From contig OZ020487.1 in the NCBI GenBank assembly GCA_963971405.1, positions 24,351,371-24,415,370 of the forward strand: a DNA stretch of 64,000 nucleotides, written 5' to 3'. The notes beneath the pieces were generated by a model. It was not told the origin of the DNA, made no database searches, and saw only the letters and a list, made by a program, of their open reading frames with translations. The first letter of the stretch is position 1; every line of letters begins with the position of its first letter. Below, piece by piece: positions 21,908-33,600 of this stretch. Made by a program: the position numbers and the translations under genes. The stretch comes from Psococerastis gibbosa. Lineage: Eukaryota; Arthropoda; Insecta; Psocodea; Psocidae.

Positions 21908-22048
21908 GGTAACTAGCAACATTAAGGTACTCATTAGTCCTCGATAGGTATAAGAAAGAAAGAAAATTGTCTATATGGAAAATAAACACAATTTTCTTAT
22001 AGGCCTACCTATCAAGGACTAATGAGTACCTTAATGTTGCTAGTTACA
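21908..22048. mobile_element. Foldback repeat, 141 bp
   Basis: The arms 'gtaactagcaacattaagg' and its exact complement at 22027-22048 extend about 40 bp each, through 'tactcattagtcctcgataggta' in interrupted form. No transposase and no clear duplication are seen. It is near-perfect, so probably young. Confidence 0.65.
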
Positions 22049-22182
22049 GTATATTAGACAATTATGATTCGAATTTTTTACTAATGCAGAGATAATTGAA
22101 CTACGGGATACCAACGTGTACATGTAGGCTAACCGCTAACCTATCTTACTAATATTATGCACGTTGTTTAGGATTGTGCACA

Positions 22183-22338
22183 AGGCCGTAGCCAGGATTT
22201 TTTTTCGGGTGGGGGGTTTCAGAAATTTAATTGGATATTAAATAGCGGTTTTTATTTTTCCTCTCAAAATCCGATTCTATCTAGAATCAAGCCATTTCGT
22301 TTCGGGAGGGGTTTGAACCCCCTCTTGGCTACGGCCTT
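22183..22338. mobile_element. MITE with AGGCCGTAGCCA ends
   Basis: The left end reads AAGGCCGTAGCCAGGA and the right end TTGGCTACGGCCTT. The interior contains a G-run and a matching C-rich block. The form is a short TIR element found widely in animal genomes; the superfamily is not fixed here. Confidence 0.55.
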
Positions 22339-23198
22339 CATTGTATAGGTACATAGGTACATGTCCTAATTGAGCCCGGAATACCAGACTAGTGCTAACC
22401 TTTGCCTGGCAAAGGTTACTTTGCCACACTTAGATTTGAACTAGTGCCTAACCAAAAAGTTCAAGCCTGTCAAATTAATTAATTTTAATTTAATTCATTA
22501 AAGATAGTGTGTTTTACCGATTGGTGGCAGGACGAGCAACTCAGATCATTTGTCACCATAGTTGGAGTCATTCATGCACAGACCTGCCTACCTAAATAAT
22601 TCAGAATCTTCAAATTAATAATAATTCTTAGCTATCAAGATGACTCCACCAACAATACAGTAAGTTTTGAATCCTTAATTTTTTTAAAAACTAAATTAGC
22701 ATTTTACCTTTTAAAAAAAATTCATTAAATGCCCGGCACACATTTCAGACATTAATAATTAAAAGCACCTTCTCTTTTAAGAAATAATTTATTCGACTAT
22801 TCACAATAATTCTCACTCTAAGTTGTAATTAACAGGATAGTACAGTATAGGTTCAAGTGTAATTTAGAATCTCAAGGCAACTAACCAAACAATAGGCCCA
22901 GTCAGTGAAGATAATTTATCTTCATTATTTGTAGTGTAAAATATACCGTACGGTTTCTACAGAAACATAAAGGTTTTGGTGATAATTTCATCATTTAGGC
23001 TGGGACTACTGTTTAAGTGACCTATTGTATTTGTACACTTACCGTACTTTTTACTATGTTAACTAACCTTAGGAAAATAGGTAGTAAACCAACTTCGGGT
23101 GTAAAGAATGAGAATAATAGCTGTGGTAGGACGCACTATTGAAATATAAAATACCGTATCACAAAATGAGGCAAAGACGTTACGCATATTTACATACA

Positions 23199-23440
23199 AT
23201 AATTGAGTCGTCTAGTATCAAAGTCGCCAATGTAATTTTTGACCAATTTTTCAGAAACCGCAAAACCTGTAAATACAGTACAAATCATATACTGTATTAA
23301 TCTAAACTGGCAATACAGTTACTGAATTATTAGTTTAGTTAATACAGTATATTAAATGTACTGTATTTACAGGTTTTGTGGTTTCTGAAAAATTGGTCAA
23401 AAATTACAATGGGGACTTTGATACTAGACGTCTCAATTAT
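23199..23440. mobile_element. Foldback repeat, ~240 bp with ~80-bp arms
   Basis: The left arm ('aataattgagtcgtctagta', 'ttgaccaatttttcagaaac', 'cctgtaaatacagta') is repeated in inverse at the right with a handful of differences. The spacer is AT-rich. It ends 14 bp before the retroposon duplication at 23455. Confidence 0.7.
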
Positions 23441-23466
23441 TCTTACATAGGCTGAATATTAGTCTA

Positions 23467-23710
23467 GTAGTAGTAGTATGGTTTGACACAGTCCCAGGCC
23501 ACGGTGTGGGCCCATAGGACTCCAGTGGACCTCCTGATTATAGTGGATTCCGAACCACTTGGGAAACACAGTGAAGTCACACGATCAGTTCGGAGGTGAC
23601 CAGGACAAGTCCTACCATGTTTCCCTACCGGCACTGTGCACACGACCAATTTAACTGCAGCTTTGAACCTGTTCTGGTCCGCTGGATTCAACTTGGTATG
23701 GCGGCCGGCT
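23467..23710 (-). mobile_element. Retroposon of unknown class with 12-bp target duplication
   Basis: AATATTAGTCTA occurs at 23455-23466 and again at 23711-23722, exactly bracketing 244 bp. On the minus strand the insert starts in GC-rich 'agccggccgccat' and ends in (TAC)n, as expected of a target-primed insertion with a simple-repeat tail. A B-box-like 'ggttcggaatcc' lies inside, so a polymerase III-derived SINE is possible. The insert is 75 codons open on the minus strand, but no protein family is recognised. Confidence 0.7.
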
Positions 23711-23722
23711 AATATTAGTCTA

Positions 23723-24628
23723 ACTATTATTATTTAGACTGGTTTCAGACTAACAGGTCACCGACTAAACGGTATACTAAAATTCTTCATTTCCTAAGGT
23801 TATTTGGCTACAATTTACATGTTTTAAACCTAAGAATATCTATTTCACTTTTAATATGCCCTTGTTAACTTTTCTCGGCAATTATACAATCCCCGGAAGA
23901 GCAATCATATTAAACTCTAAATATTGTACAAGTAGACATAGTAACTGCCAACAATTAGCATTTATCGTTCAAACATGACAAAATCATTTGTTCAAAAAAA
24001 TAAATGTAATAATTTGTCTGCCTTATTTTGAGCAAAAATGATTATTCAGTGAAAATGAAACATTGTTTTCTTATAAAATTTTCAGTACTTCAGCGGAAAG
24101 TAGCATTGAAAGAAGAATGAAAATAATATTTAAACAACTAAGGGCACTAAGAAGACTCGGAGCGGAACGACGACGGCTGCGCCATACATGACAGTCACTA
24201 TTCTTGGGAATGGGAATGACAATAAATATGAGCGTCATCCCTCCGCAGAGAGTCGTATTAGGATGCAAATAAATAATTTATCCTACTTTCCAAAAAATGT
24301 TCTTGAGCTACAAGCAGTTAAAAACTAAGCCATGAGGTCAAAAATTTTCAAGCAGTAATACCTGCCCATTATAATTACAAAGGTTTTCACATGTTGCATG
24401 TGACAGTTATATGATGAAGCAGTAAATCCGGGCTGATTGCCGTGGGGTCGACAGCTTCAGTGGCACTGCGTAGACATTGTAGATTTTAACTCCGATTCTA
24501 AGATTGAGGCTCTGCAGCAGTTGCTTTTAACCGCAGATATTGGTGAAACGGTGGAAGTACGCTTTCAGATCGACCACGGCCAATCAGCCTGGATTCTACT
24601 GATAACTGCTCATTGCTCATTGTTTGTT
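23723..24628. other. Region downstream of KHDC4; no gene seen
   Basis: It should contain the KHDC4 3' UTR (reading leftward from 24629). A segment at about 24530-24605 resembles 63105-63180 ('gtggaagtacgctttcagat' and 'ggattctactg'), so it is a dispersed repeat adjoining the KHDC4 stop. Confidence 0.4.
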
Positions 24629-27600
24629 TCACCTACGGTAATAGTAGTAGCTGTTTTGTTGGTTCATTGGCGGTGGCGGCGGTGGAGGGGGTGGGTAAGG
24701 TTGATAACCTCCATACAATTGTGGTTTGCTTGAATAATGATTGAAGGTCGGTCGCTCCCTGCAAGTCAACAACCAAGTTCACTCAAAATATTTGATAGAC
24801 TAGAAAAGCCACATTGTGGCTTAGGACTTCTCACACTATAATATTTTTACTTAATATATTTACTGGTTGATGTTGTACCATTGCGGATGAAAGTAAATCA
24901 GCGGCATTAGCGCCAGGAGTGCTTCTATTAATATGTATTACAACTCCTTTGGGTCGAAATAAATATTTTAAACTGATTTTATTTACAAATTTCTAATGAT
25001 GATTTGTTCATGAAAGTAGACTATACCGTTTTAAAATGAAATATTATTTTTCGGCTCACGTGACCTATCATTAAACATAGAAATAAAGAACATGAAGCAT
25101 AAATTTACCTGGAGTGCCGATCTCTTCTGACATAGGTAGCAGGATTTTCGTCCACTTCCCCTTTGTGGCTCTGCTCAACACTGTACCCTAAAAGTAAAAA
25201 ATACAACTTTAGTGTAGTAGCCTATTATGAATTGCACTAGCCTTGAAAGGTTGGGTTTTTTAAATATATTTTTATGGGCTCACAAGTCTCAGAGAGAGAG
25301 CTCGTAGAACTAACCAATCTTTCCTTTGGATAGGGACCATCAATATCAAACAAGTTAAGTAAAACGGAAATAAATAATTAAAATTCCAATGCATTTAATG
25401 TTCATTCATTTACAATAGTGGGGCCGGGTTAACCTCGTATCATGTATCCAAATTTTTAGTTTGTTTCAGTTTTCCCCGGGTATTGTCATCCGCCACTTTG
25501 ATTCCTATATGGTAAGTATTGTAATTCAGTAAAATATTACAAAGAACTAAGATACAATACTTTTTAGTACTTCAAGTGAAGCACTTCCCTAACGAGTGGA
25601 ACGTTTTTTATGGTAAAAAAACCCCATAATAAATTGCTAAAAATAAGAATGCACAAACTCAAAGCTTTGCTTATATTATAACTTACGCCAAACTTGATAA
25701 TGGATTGGAGCGGATGAAGGGGGGGGGGGGGGTGGGCTGAGCTTTTTTGACAAAATATATTTAATAATCCAAAACCAGTTCCTTTTTTTGTAAACGTCCC
25801 AGGAACGGACCAGGAAGGCAGGAAACACCAGGAGCATCCCCAGAATCCCCTACCAAAGTTTCACCACAATCCGATCAGTGGTTTCGGAACTTAGGCTATC
25901 CCGGACGTCCAAAAAACAAGGGTCATTTTTATATATTATATAGGTATAGAATTCATTTCGATTTCAATTTCCCCTGACATTTCCCGCATTACAAGTATAC
26001 GATACCCCTAATAATTTAAGGGACGATGGACGGACGGATACATACGGTATTGATGTGAAATTACATTCCAATGGTAGAAACACCACTTTGCGGCTTTGGC
26101 CTTAACTTTGGCTTTGGCTCGGCTCACTTGACAGGAAAATCGGTGAAAGGGAGCCTTTGAAAACTAGGTTCTAAGGCGGGTATTCCACATACGTCAATCG
26201 TCAACGAAAAATTGAAAAATGACGTAACAATGACGTAAATTGACGTGGTAGCAGAATTTTTAGTATGTCTTTAATGTCTGCTAAAACGTCATTTTTCAAT
26301 TTTTCATTGACGATTGACGTATGTGGAATACCCGCCTAAATAATGTGTACTTACAGTGGGGTTGCTGAGTTTTAACTTGTTGTTCCTGTCCCACGTATTG
26401 ACTATTACCTTAAAACACAAACAAGTAATAAAATAGTTTGTTTCAAATCGGAATACCATTGGTAAGGCTAAAACAAAGCTGAAAAATTAGTAAGTAGTCA
26501 CACCACTATTTTAGCCAAGAGATTAATGCCGTGGCCAAATCTGTGAAAGAAATAATTAAAAAAGTGATTTTCTCCCTTGGGCTGGTTTTGCTTTCTCTTC
26601 CCCTGAAAGAAAACGGCTCCTAATATAAGTAAATGAATAGTAACGATGATTTCGGGCATAAACATGCGCAACATTTAACAGGCAATTGATGAAAAATAAT
26701 CAGTAGGCTTGGCAATTCCCTAGTCATGAATTTTATTAAATAGCATCGAGTAGTTTGGTGACAAACATTTCGTAAAAACCACCCATTTGGAGCCCTAGGA
26801 CGTCAAACTTGTTAATCCATCGGAATATCGATATCGAAAACTTCGACCAACACAAATCCTTTCTTATACTACCATAGAAAAATTATCTAATTTTAGTTGG
26901 GAGAATCTGCAATCGGTTTAATTTAAATTAGGACTATAACTATAAGTTTACAAATGAGATTAGCCGACTGAAAACATTTGTACCAACTTTAGGAGCCTAT
27001 ACACTATTCAATTGAGCTGTTACCACCATTAACATGAAATAAACATGGTTACCTAACTAACGTAACTAAATCTTTGAGGGGATAATTTTGTAAATAATAT
27101 GCCGTTAAGGCCCCCATTCCACATACGTACAACGTCAATGAAAATTATGAAATTGATGGTGGCAGCAGAATTTTTAGTATGTAAAAATGTCTGCTGCCAC
27201 CATCAATTTCATAATTTTCATTGACTTTGTACGTATGTGGAATACCCCCCTAACTATGTTTTCCCTATTGAACTCTTTTTTTAATCTCTACATGAACGAA
27301 AAATCTCCCTTCACCTGATCCGCCAGGGCCGAAAGGGATTTTATACCAACACTAGTGGGTTTATTTGACAAAGTTAATAACAAGTTTTATTAAAACGCTA
27401 CCTAATTTTTTTGTTTGTTCATTAAAATGAAATACCACAAAGTCACGAGTAATCTAATTTTTTCTATCTTGCAGATTGTGTTGTTTATGAAGAGCTAACG
27501 CTGCTTAATTAGAGTTAATGAAGAACGAATGCAACGAATGGAATTATTATTGAAGGTTAAAGCAATACATCTATTACATTTCAGTTTCTTACTCCCTTTA

Positions 27601-30600
27601 AAATGAAATATCACAAAGTCACGAGCAATCTAATTTTTTCTATCCTGCAGATAGTATCATTTAATTAGAGTTAACGAAGAACGAATGCAACGAATGGAAT
27701 TGCTATCGAAGGTAAAGCAACATATCTATTACATTTCAGTTTCTTACTCCCTTAACTGTCGATTCGATTTTAAACTATGTTATGATGCCATGGATATGTA
27801 CTACAATAAATCGGACAAAATGGATGGAATTTTACGTACGCTACAACTTTGCTCTGCTCAGGGCTTAGATTCCGGCCGTCGCGTCGCAAGGAGAAGCTAA
27901 TCACGCAGGTTTTATTAGATTCACACACTAGTAGTAAAATATAGCGTACCAAGCGAGTAAGTAGGTAATTAATAGGTTCATGCACATCCTGAAATACTGT
28001 ACTCCTTCAACCTACACCAGGATATAGTTATATCGTACACACATACAAATTTGCAGTAGAAATCGATACAAAAATTGCAGTATTAGTGTGTGTGTGTGTA
28101 CACTAATATCTACCATGACACATAGAAGTCAGCCTGGGATGCTCTCCTGCGTAATGATTCCATTTATTTACTCCTTACCCTAAAATTGATTTTAATTGAA
28201 ATAGCTGACCCTTTGGAGTCCCAAGTATTTCAGAGCTACTTCTAACATTTACTGAAAAAAAAACTTAAGTACCTGGATCCTGCTAAATAAAACTCATTAA
28301 AAATTGCGGTAAAATATACATACAGCGCGCAGGCTCATTTAAAATAACAGCAAGGGCGCAGCAGGGCAGCACAAAGGGAATCTGTAAAGTCAACCACGTC
28401 GTCAGAGAAGAGGAAAGGTGTCTTATCTAAATTGAAGGAATTACAAACCTGGGGCTGGAATTGGAGGAGGCTGCCTCTCATCCAGCCCCTCCTTGCCGGC
28501 AGTGCTGTTGGCCACTTCGCTGTTGCCCGCGCTCGGTGGCTGCTGCTCCCTTTGGTGTTGCAACAAATCCTGGACACTATTATCAAAACAGAACAAACAT
28601 TGATAGTTATAGCACGCCAGAGTCATCGGCCGCAATGAATAGCTGCAAGACAAGGTTATTAATAGATATTTCGTAGCGTTTTAGCATCTTTAGGCCTGTT
28701 GTAAAGTTTAATTGTTGTCTTTAGTGGTTGCAATAGAGTTGGAAAACATTGAAACCGAAATAATAATAATAAGGTTAAGTAGTTTATATATACATTAAAG
28801 TTAAAGATTGGTAGCAATTTGTGCAAGACTAGACTAAAATAATTAAAGCTTACATGTTGCAAATAGGTAATTTCCCAGTTCGGGGAGAAAATACTTTAGT
28901 CATACCGTGCACACTCATGTACTAGGCTATTTTCACCTAACAAGCCTAAACTAAGAAGAAAGCAGACAAGCCAGTTTATAAGTAACCCTATTTATAACTG
29001 GTTTAACTCCAAGCTACGAAATAATAGCCTATTAGACGGTATCTATCTTCTTTTTCAATGTATCAATGCATAATTGCAAATTCTGCATTTATTAGTAGGA
29101 TAACCATGTGTCCTAACTAAAAAATCCTGTTGGAAAAAAGTATTAAAGGGATAGTAATGTAAAGCGTTCATGTTGAAAGATCTGAAAACAAACTTACATT
29201 AGACCTAACAGCCCCTGTAGTAATTACAGCAACAGCCTATGGTATTACAGCTATAGTAGTTAAAATAGAAATATTAATATTTAAATTAAAAAACCTCCGG
29301 TCTCAAGATTCCTATAAACTAGACAGACTAACGTACTCACCACAAAAAAAAACCGGCTTTATTTGCCATGGCGTTGATTAACATGAGTGAGTATTGTTCA
29401 TTATTCAGGTTTATGTTCAAAGGATCATAAAGGGCCTCAATCACCCACTGTAGGTTTCCCTATCATAAGTGGCATACAACAGATATTGCAGTCTTTCGAC
29501 ATGCATTGAAAAAGGATAGAAAATTTGATTTGTTTGATGATGACTTTTTTTAATTAGGAAGCCAACCTAGCGGAGTAGGGGTTATTAAGCCCTCTCTTAC
29601 ATTCAACTAGGAAGGCCTGGGACCGCCTATTTTACATGCCCTCCGAAGCATAGCCAGAAAATGTAGCAAGTGTGAGACTCGAACCAACCACCTTTCGGGT
29701 GAAAGTTGGAGTTTGTACTACTACTCTACATTATCTTTCGGACTCCACTTACGATAAGAAACCCTGTGGGAGTATTTTGGTGGCTCACAGTATGCTTTAA
29801 ATCAAAAGAATGACGGAAGAATCATAGGAGAAAATCCAAGGCAAACAATAAGGAGCATTACAGAGGACTTCCTGCAGCATACTGGAATGGAATCAATGAG
29901 AGAAAGAGGAAAAAACGGATTCATAGAAATAATTAAGACTTCGAAATTATTATCACTACTATTTCTTCCCATGTGTAATGAAGGTTTCTAGGTAGTTAAG
30001 TTTGTATCACCACAGTACTAGTACGATAACTGTCTTCGACACTTCATAGCTAGCCTTGCTTACCCGACTCCTTGCCGAATTTGCTGTAACGCCTGATTAG
30101 GGTGAGGTACAGGTACTGGCTGAGGGCTATGCACAGGACTCTGTCGCTGGTTATACATCGTCTGGGCCTGGATTTGCTGGCCTTGTATAACATATTGCTG
30201 GTGCTGCAACTGACTCTGTGGTATTCTCATAAGTTGATTTTGTAATTGCTGGTGAGGAGGGGGAAGTTGCATTAAATGCTGACTTGGAGGCGAAGCATCA
30301 GAATGAAGCTGCCCTGATATTTGGTGGTGAGGGGAAGACGGCTGAAAATAAATAATAAATTAATCGTCTGCTTATTATTTACTAAGCGTTTACTCATCCC
30401 TGTCATGTTTTTCAAATCCCTAACTTGGTCGCGATATTAATAAGTATCTAGGTTTATTTTGTAAGGGCTACAATCGACCTATCAACCTTTATAAACTAGC
30501 AAGTGCAAGGGAACTTCAAATCAGTTTTGTATTCATCTGCCATTGAGAACCACGAGTTAAAATAAAAACTACTAATTTCGTTGTTTATTAACTTCTACCC

Positions 30601-33600
30601 TAACCCACTTATAGGCTAGATTTTAAACTAATTTTTCATTACCTGTGGAGAAGGTTCGGCTTCTTCAGTGAATTTCCTCTTTCCAGGTCGTGCATCTTTA
30701 GGCGCAATGGGGCGGCGTTGCTCTGGCTGCAGTCCGGGGCTTGAAATGTACTGAACCTGTATAAACACCACATGAAATCATAGTGTTAGGGATTGTTATC
30801 ACACTAACTGGGATAAAACCAACTGGACAAATCAAAAAAGGGTTAATTTTAACAAGATTTCGTCCAATAGCGTCCAAAGATTTCCCACGGATGAGTATGC
30901 CATTGGCATAGCCTCACAATTGCTTGGGCAGTCCGTGCTCGTGAATTGAGACAGTATAAAATGCAAGCTCTAAACAAACTCTTAAATTTTTCATTTCATT
31001 CTAAATTGATTAGCATTGGCAATCGCTTTCCTATGGAAGAATATAACAGTAAAATGCTCGAACTACTACAAGATTATTGCCGTCCACAATCTTAAAGGGT
31101 TGAAAAAAATTCAGGTTCCATTTCAAAAATTAAATTCACCAACGCAATACTGATACTCAAATGGTGTTTCTGGGTAAGTTCGGATGCCTAAGTGCCTAAA
31201 ATTGTGGAAACGAATACTTCTTTAGTTAATAAAAATAAGCTTACAGCAGTGGCTTGGGTCGGCTGCATAACCTGCACTGTGTTCTGGACTGGTTTCATCT
31301 GTACAACTTGACTTCCAGGAGGTAACATCTGTTGCTGTAATGGCGACGAGCCCTCCGGAGCTTTTTCTCCCACCATCTGCAGAAGAAAGAAGAGAGAGAG
31401 AATTCAGAGGCCGGCTGCTTCAATCAATATATGATGTCGCACTCATTTTATGCTTCGCAACCATTGGGCGCGCATATCCATAAGTTAAGAAGCATTAATA
31501 AATATGTAACATAAACTTTAACATAACTTTTACTGTCACCACTTTATAATTCTTATGTTTCGCACATGTTTCGTGCCTTTTATCGCATAGCATTCTGTGC
31601 TTATATTAATTAATATGGAAAGTGAAAATATCTGATGTTCGTTTGCGAAACTAATTCAACCTGTTTTCCACAATTTCACCAACTTACAGCCTAAAATAAC
31701 CAACCAAGTAACCAATAATTGATTATGGCTTTAATCTGCAAAACATGTGACACTTGATTGAAAAGTCATACCGGCTGCTGAGTAGTAAGCTGGACGGTGC
31801 CATTTTGGAACTGAATTTGTCCAGCAGGTTGGAAGAACAACTGATTTTGCTGTGGAGGTGGTTGTTGCAGGTGGAGAGGTGACCCAGAGATAGGAGGGTG
31901 ATTCTGTTGCACATACTAGAAACAAAAAACAGAGGAATTAGCTACCAAATAAACTTGTATCTTAGGGCCCTTTTATAGCAAGCGGTTTGCCGAGCGAGTG
32001 AAGCATAAAATAAACATAGAATAAGCTGTTCATATTGGGCGAAGTGTTTCCTTATTAGCCGGTGCACAAGTTCCCTCTCGACACGCCCAGATTCAGAAAT
32101 TGACTGTTTCTTGCACCAACCTACCGCCAGCCCATTTGTTCACTGGACAAATCGTCCGTGAATTACGCGTGCCGAATGGTCCGGGTGTTTTTTCATGTTT
32201 TTAATGGTTGCCAGATAGACAGAACTAGTAGGCTAATAATGTGTCTAACCTGAAGCTGATATGAAACAGGGGTGGTGACGGCTGTTTGTCCTGAGTGCTG
32301 GAAGGCCAGTTGTCCCTGGTGAATTAGCTGCGGCCCGCCACCTGGAGGTTGCGAAAGGAACACCTGCAACATTGAAAACGTCCCGCAAACTGAATCCCAA
32401 TAATGTATCATTCAGGAGGAATGGTTTAAGTTAGCCTAACGTGACAGGGTTTCCTTATCGTGCTAAATAAAAAAGAAATAATTCGCAATAACTGCTACAA
32501 ACTACTTTATATCAAAGAGTTTAAAACTAAATATATATAATCATGTTTCACTTTTTTTTTAAACTAGCCTATATTAAGAGGACAATTGCACAGAATGAAC
32601 GCAGAAAATTGACACACCAAAATCTGGTGTTTATAATGAATTGTTACTTTTTATTAAATTTCCTAATCGCGCTTTTATAAATTTAGTCTATTCAAGTTGC
32701 AGAGGACTATTTTATACATCATATTTTAAGGTATATTATAAGGTATTTTTAATTTTAGGCACTGTAGTTCTTTCATGAAATTTACTGGGGACTAAAACCC
32801 CCCAGTAAAGTTAATGGAAAAATTTAACACAAACAAATAAAATAACACTGCTAACACGAAGTAATATGATGTATGAAATAAACAAATATATATGAAATAA
32901 ATAAATAAACTTGAATTTTTAATAACTTACTTATATATCGGATGTTAGGGTGCCAATTTTTTACGCTCCATATCCTCTTCAGAGACAATCGGAAGGGGAA
33001 CAGGGGAAGATAGAGCTGCCAAAAATATCAGGACAAACAGAGGAAATCCATCTTTGCTCGCGCTAGACCAGCATGAGTCAATTCACATATGCGTCCATGC
33101 CTTGACCATAGAAACTACGACGACCTAGTGTCGAAACCGGTTGTGTGCTTGCATGCTAAATTTAACCACGTACCTGCTGGGGCTGTTGATTCAGTACTAC
33201 GAAGCCTTGCGATGTGACGATGCCTTGAACAGGCTGACCACTTTGAGTAATAAGGTATTGCTGTTGCTGTTGAATTATGTTTGTACCGGGGTCGGGAGGC
33301 GGCTGGTGAACCTGCAGGAAAAAACCTTGTCAATTAGAGGGAGCCATTTCACCAGTAACGACAGCGAAACATGATAAACATTGAAAGTAATTACAGTGCT
33401 TATCTTATATTAACAACAGAACTGACTCGTATCTGTTCTTGGTTAAGTCATGCCTTTGCCTGTTTCATTGCGTCAATGGTAAGCTTGTCTCTGCTTGTCC
33501 ATTTTCGCTTGTATCCGGTGTAGGTTGACAACAAGAGCGTATACCAGTTTGCCAATGGCCGAAATTTCATACAGAAGCAATACAAATAATGCCCGAAATC

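Noticed and set aside
24437-24733. 98-codon plus-strand frame
   Set aside because: It overlaps the KHDC4 last exon on the other strand, which is phase-consistent with exon 15, and shows no family resemblance.
28570-28573. Alternative acceptor for KHDC4 exon 14 at 'gtgtccag'
   Set aside because: It would put exons 13 and 14 out of phase. The acceptor six bases upstream ('gataatag') restores the frame.
28335-28676. Plus-strand and alternative minus-strand frames
   Set aside because: Shadows of KHDC4 exon 14. Only the frame reading 'VQDLLQHQREQQ' joins in phase to exons 13 and 15.
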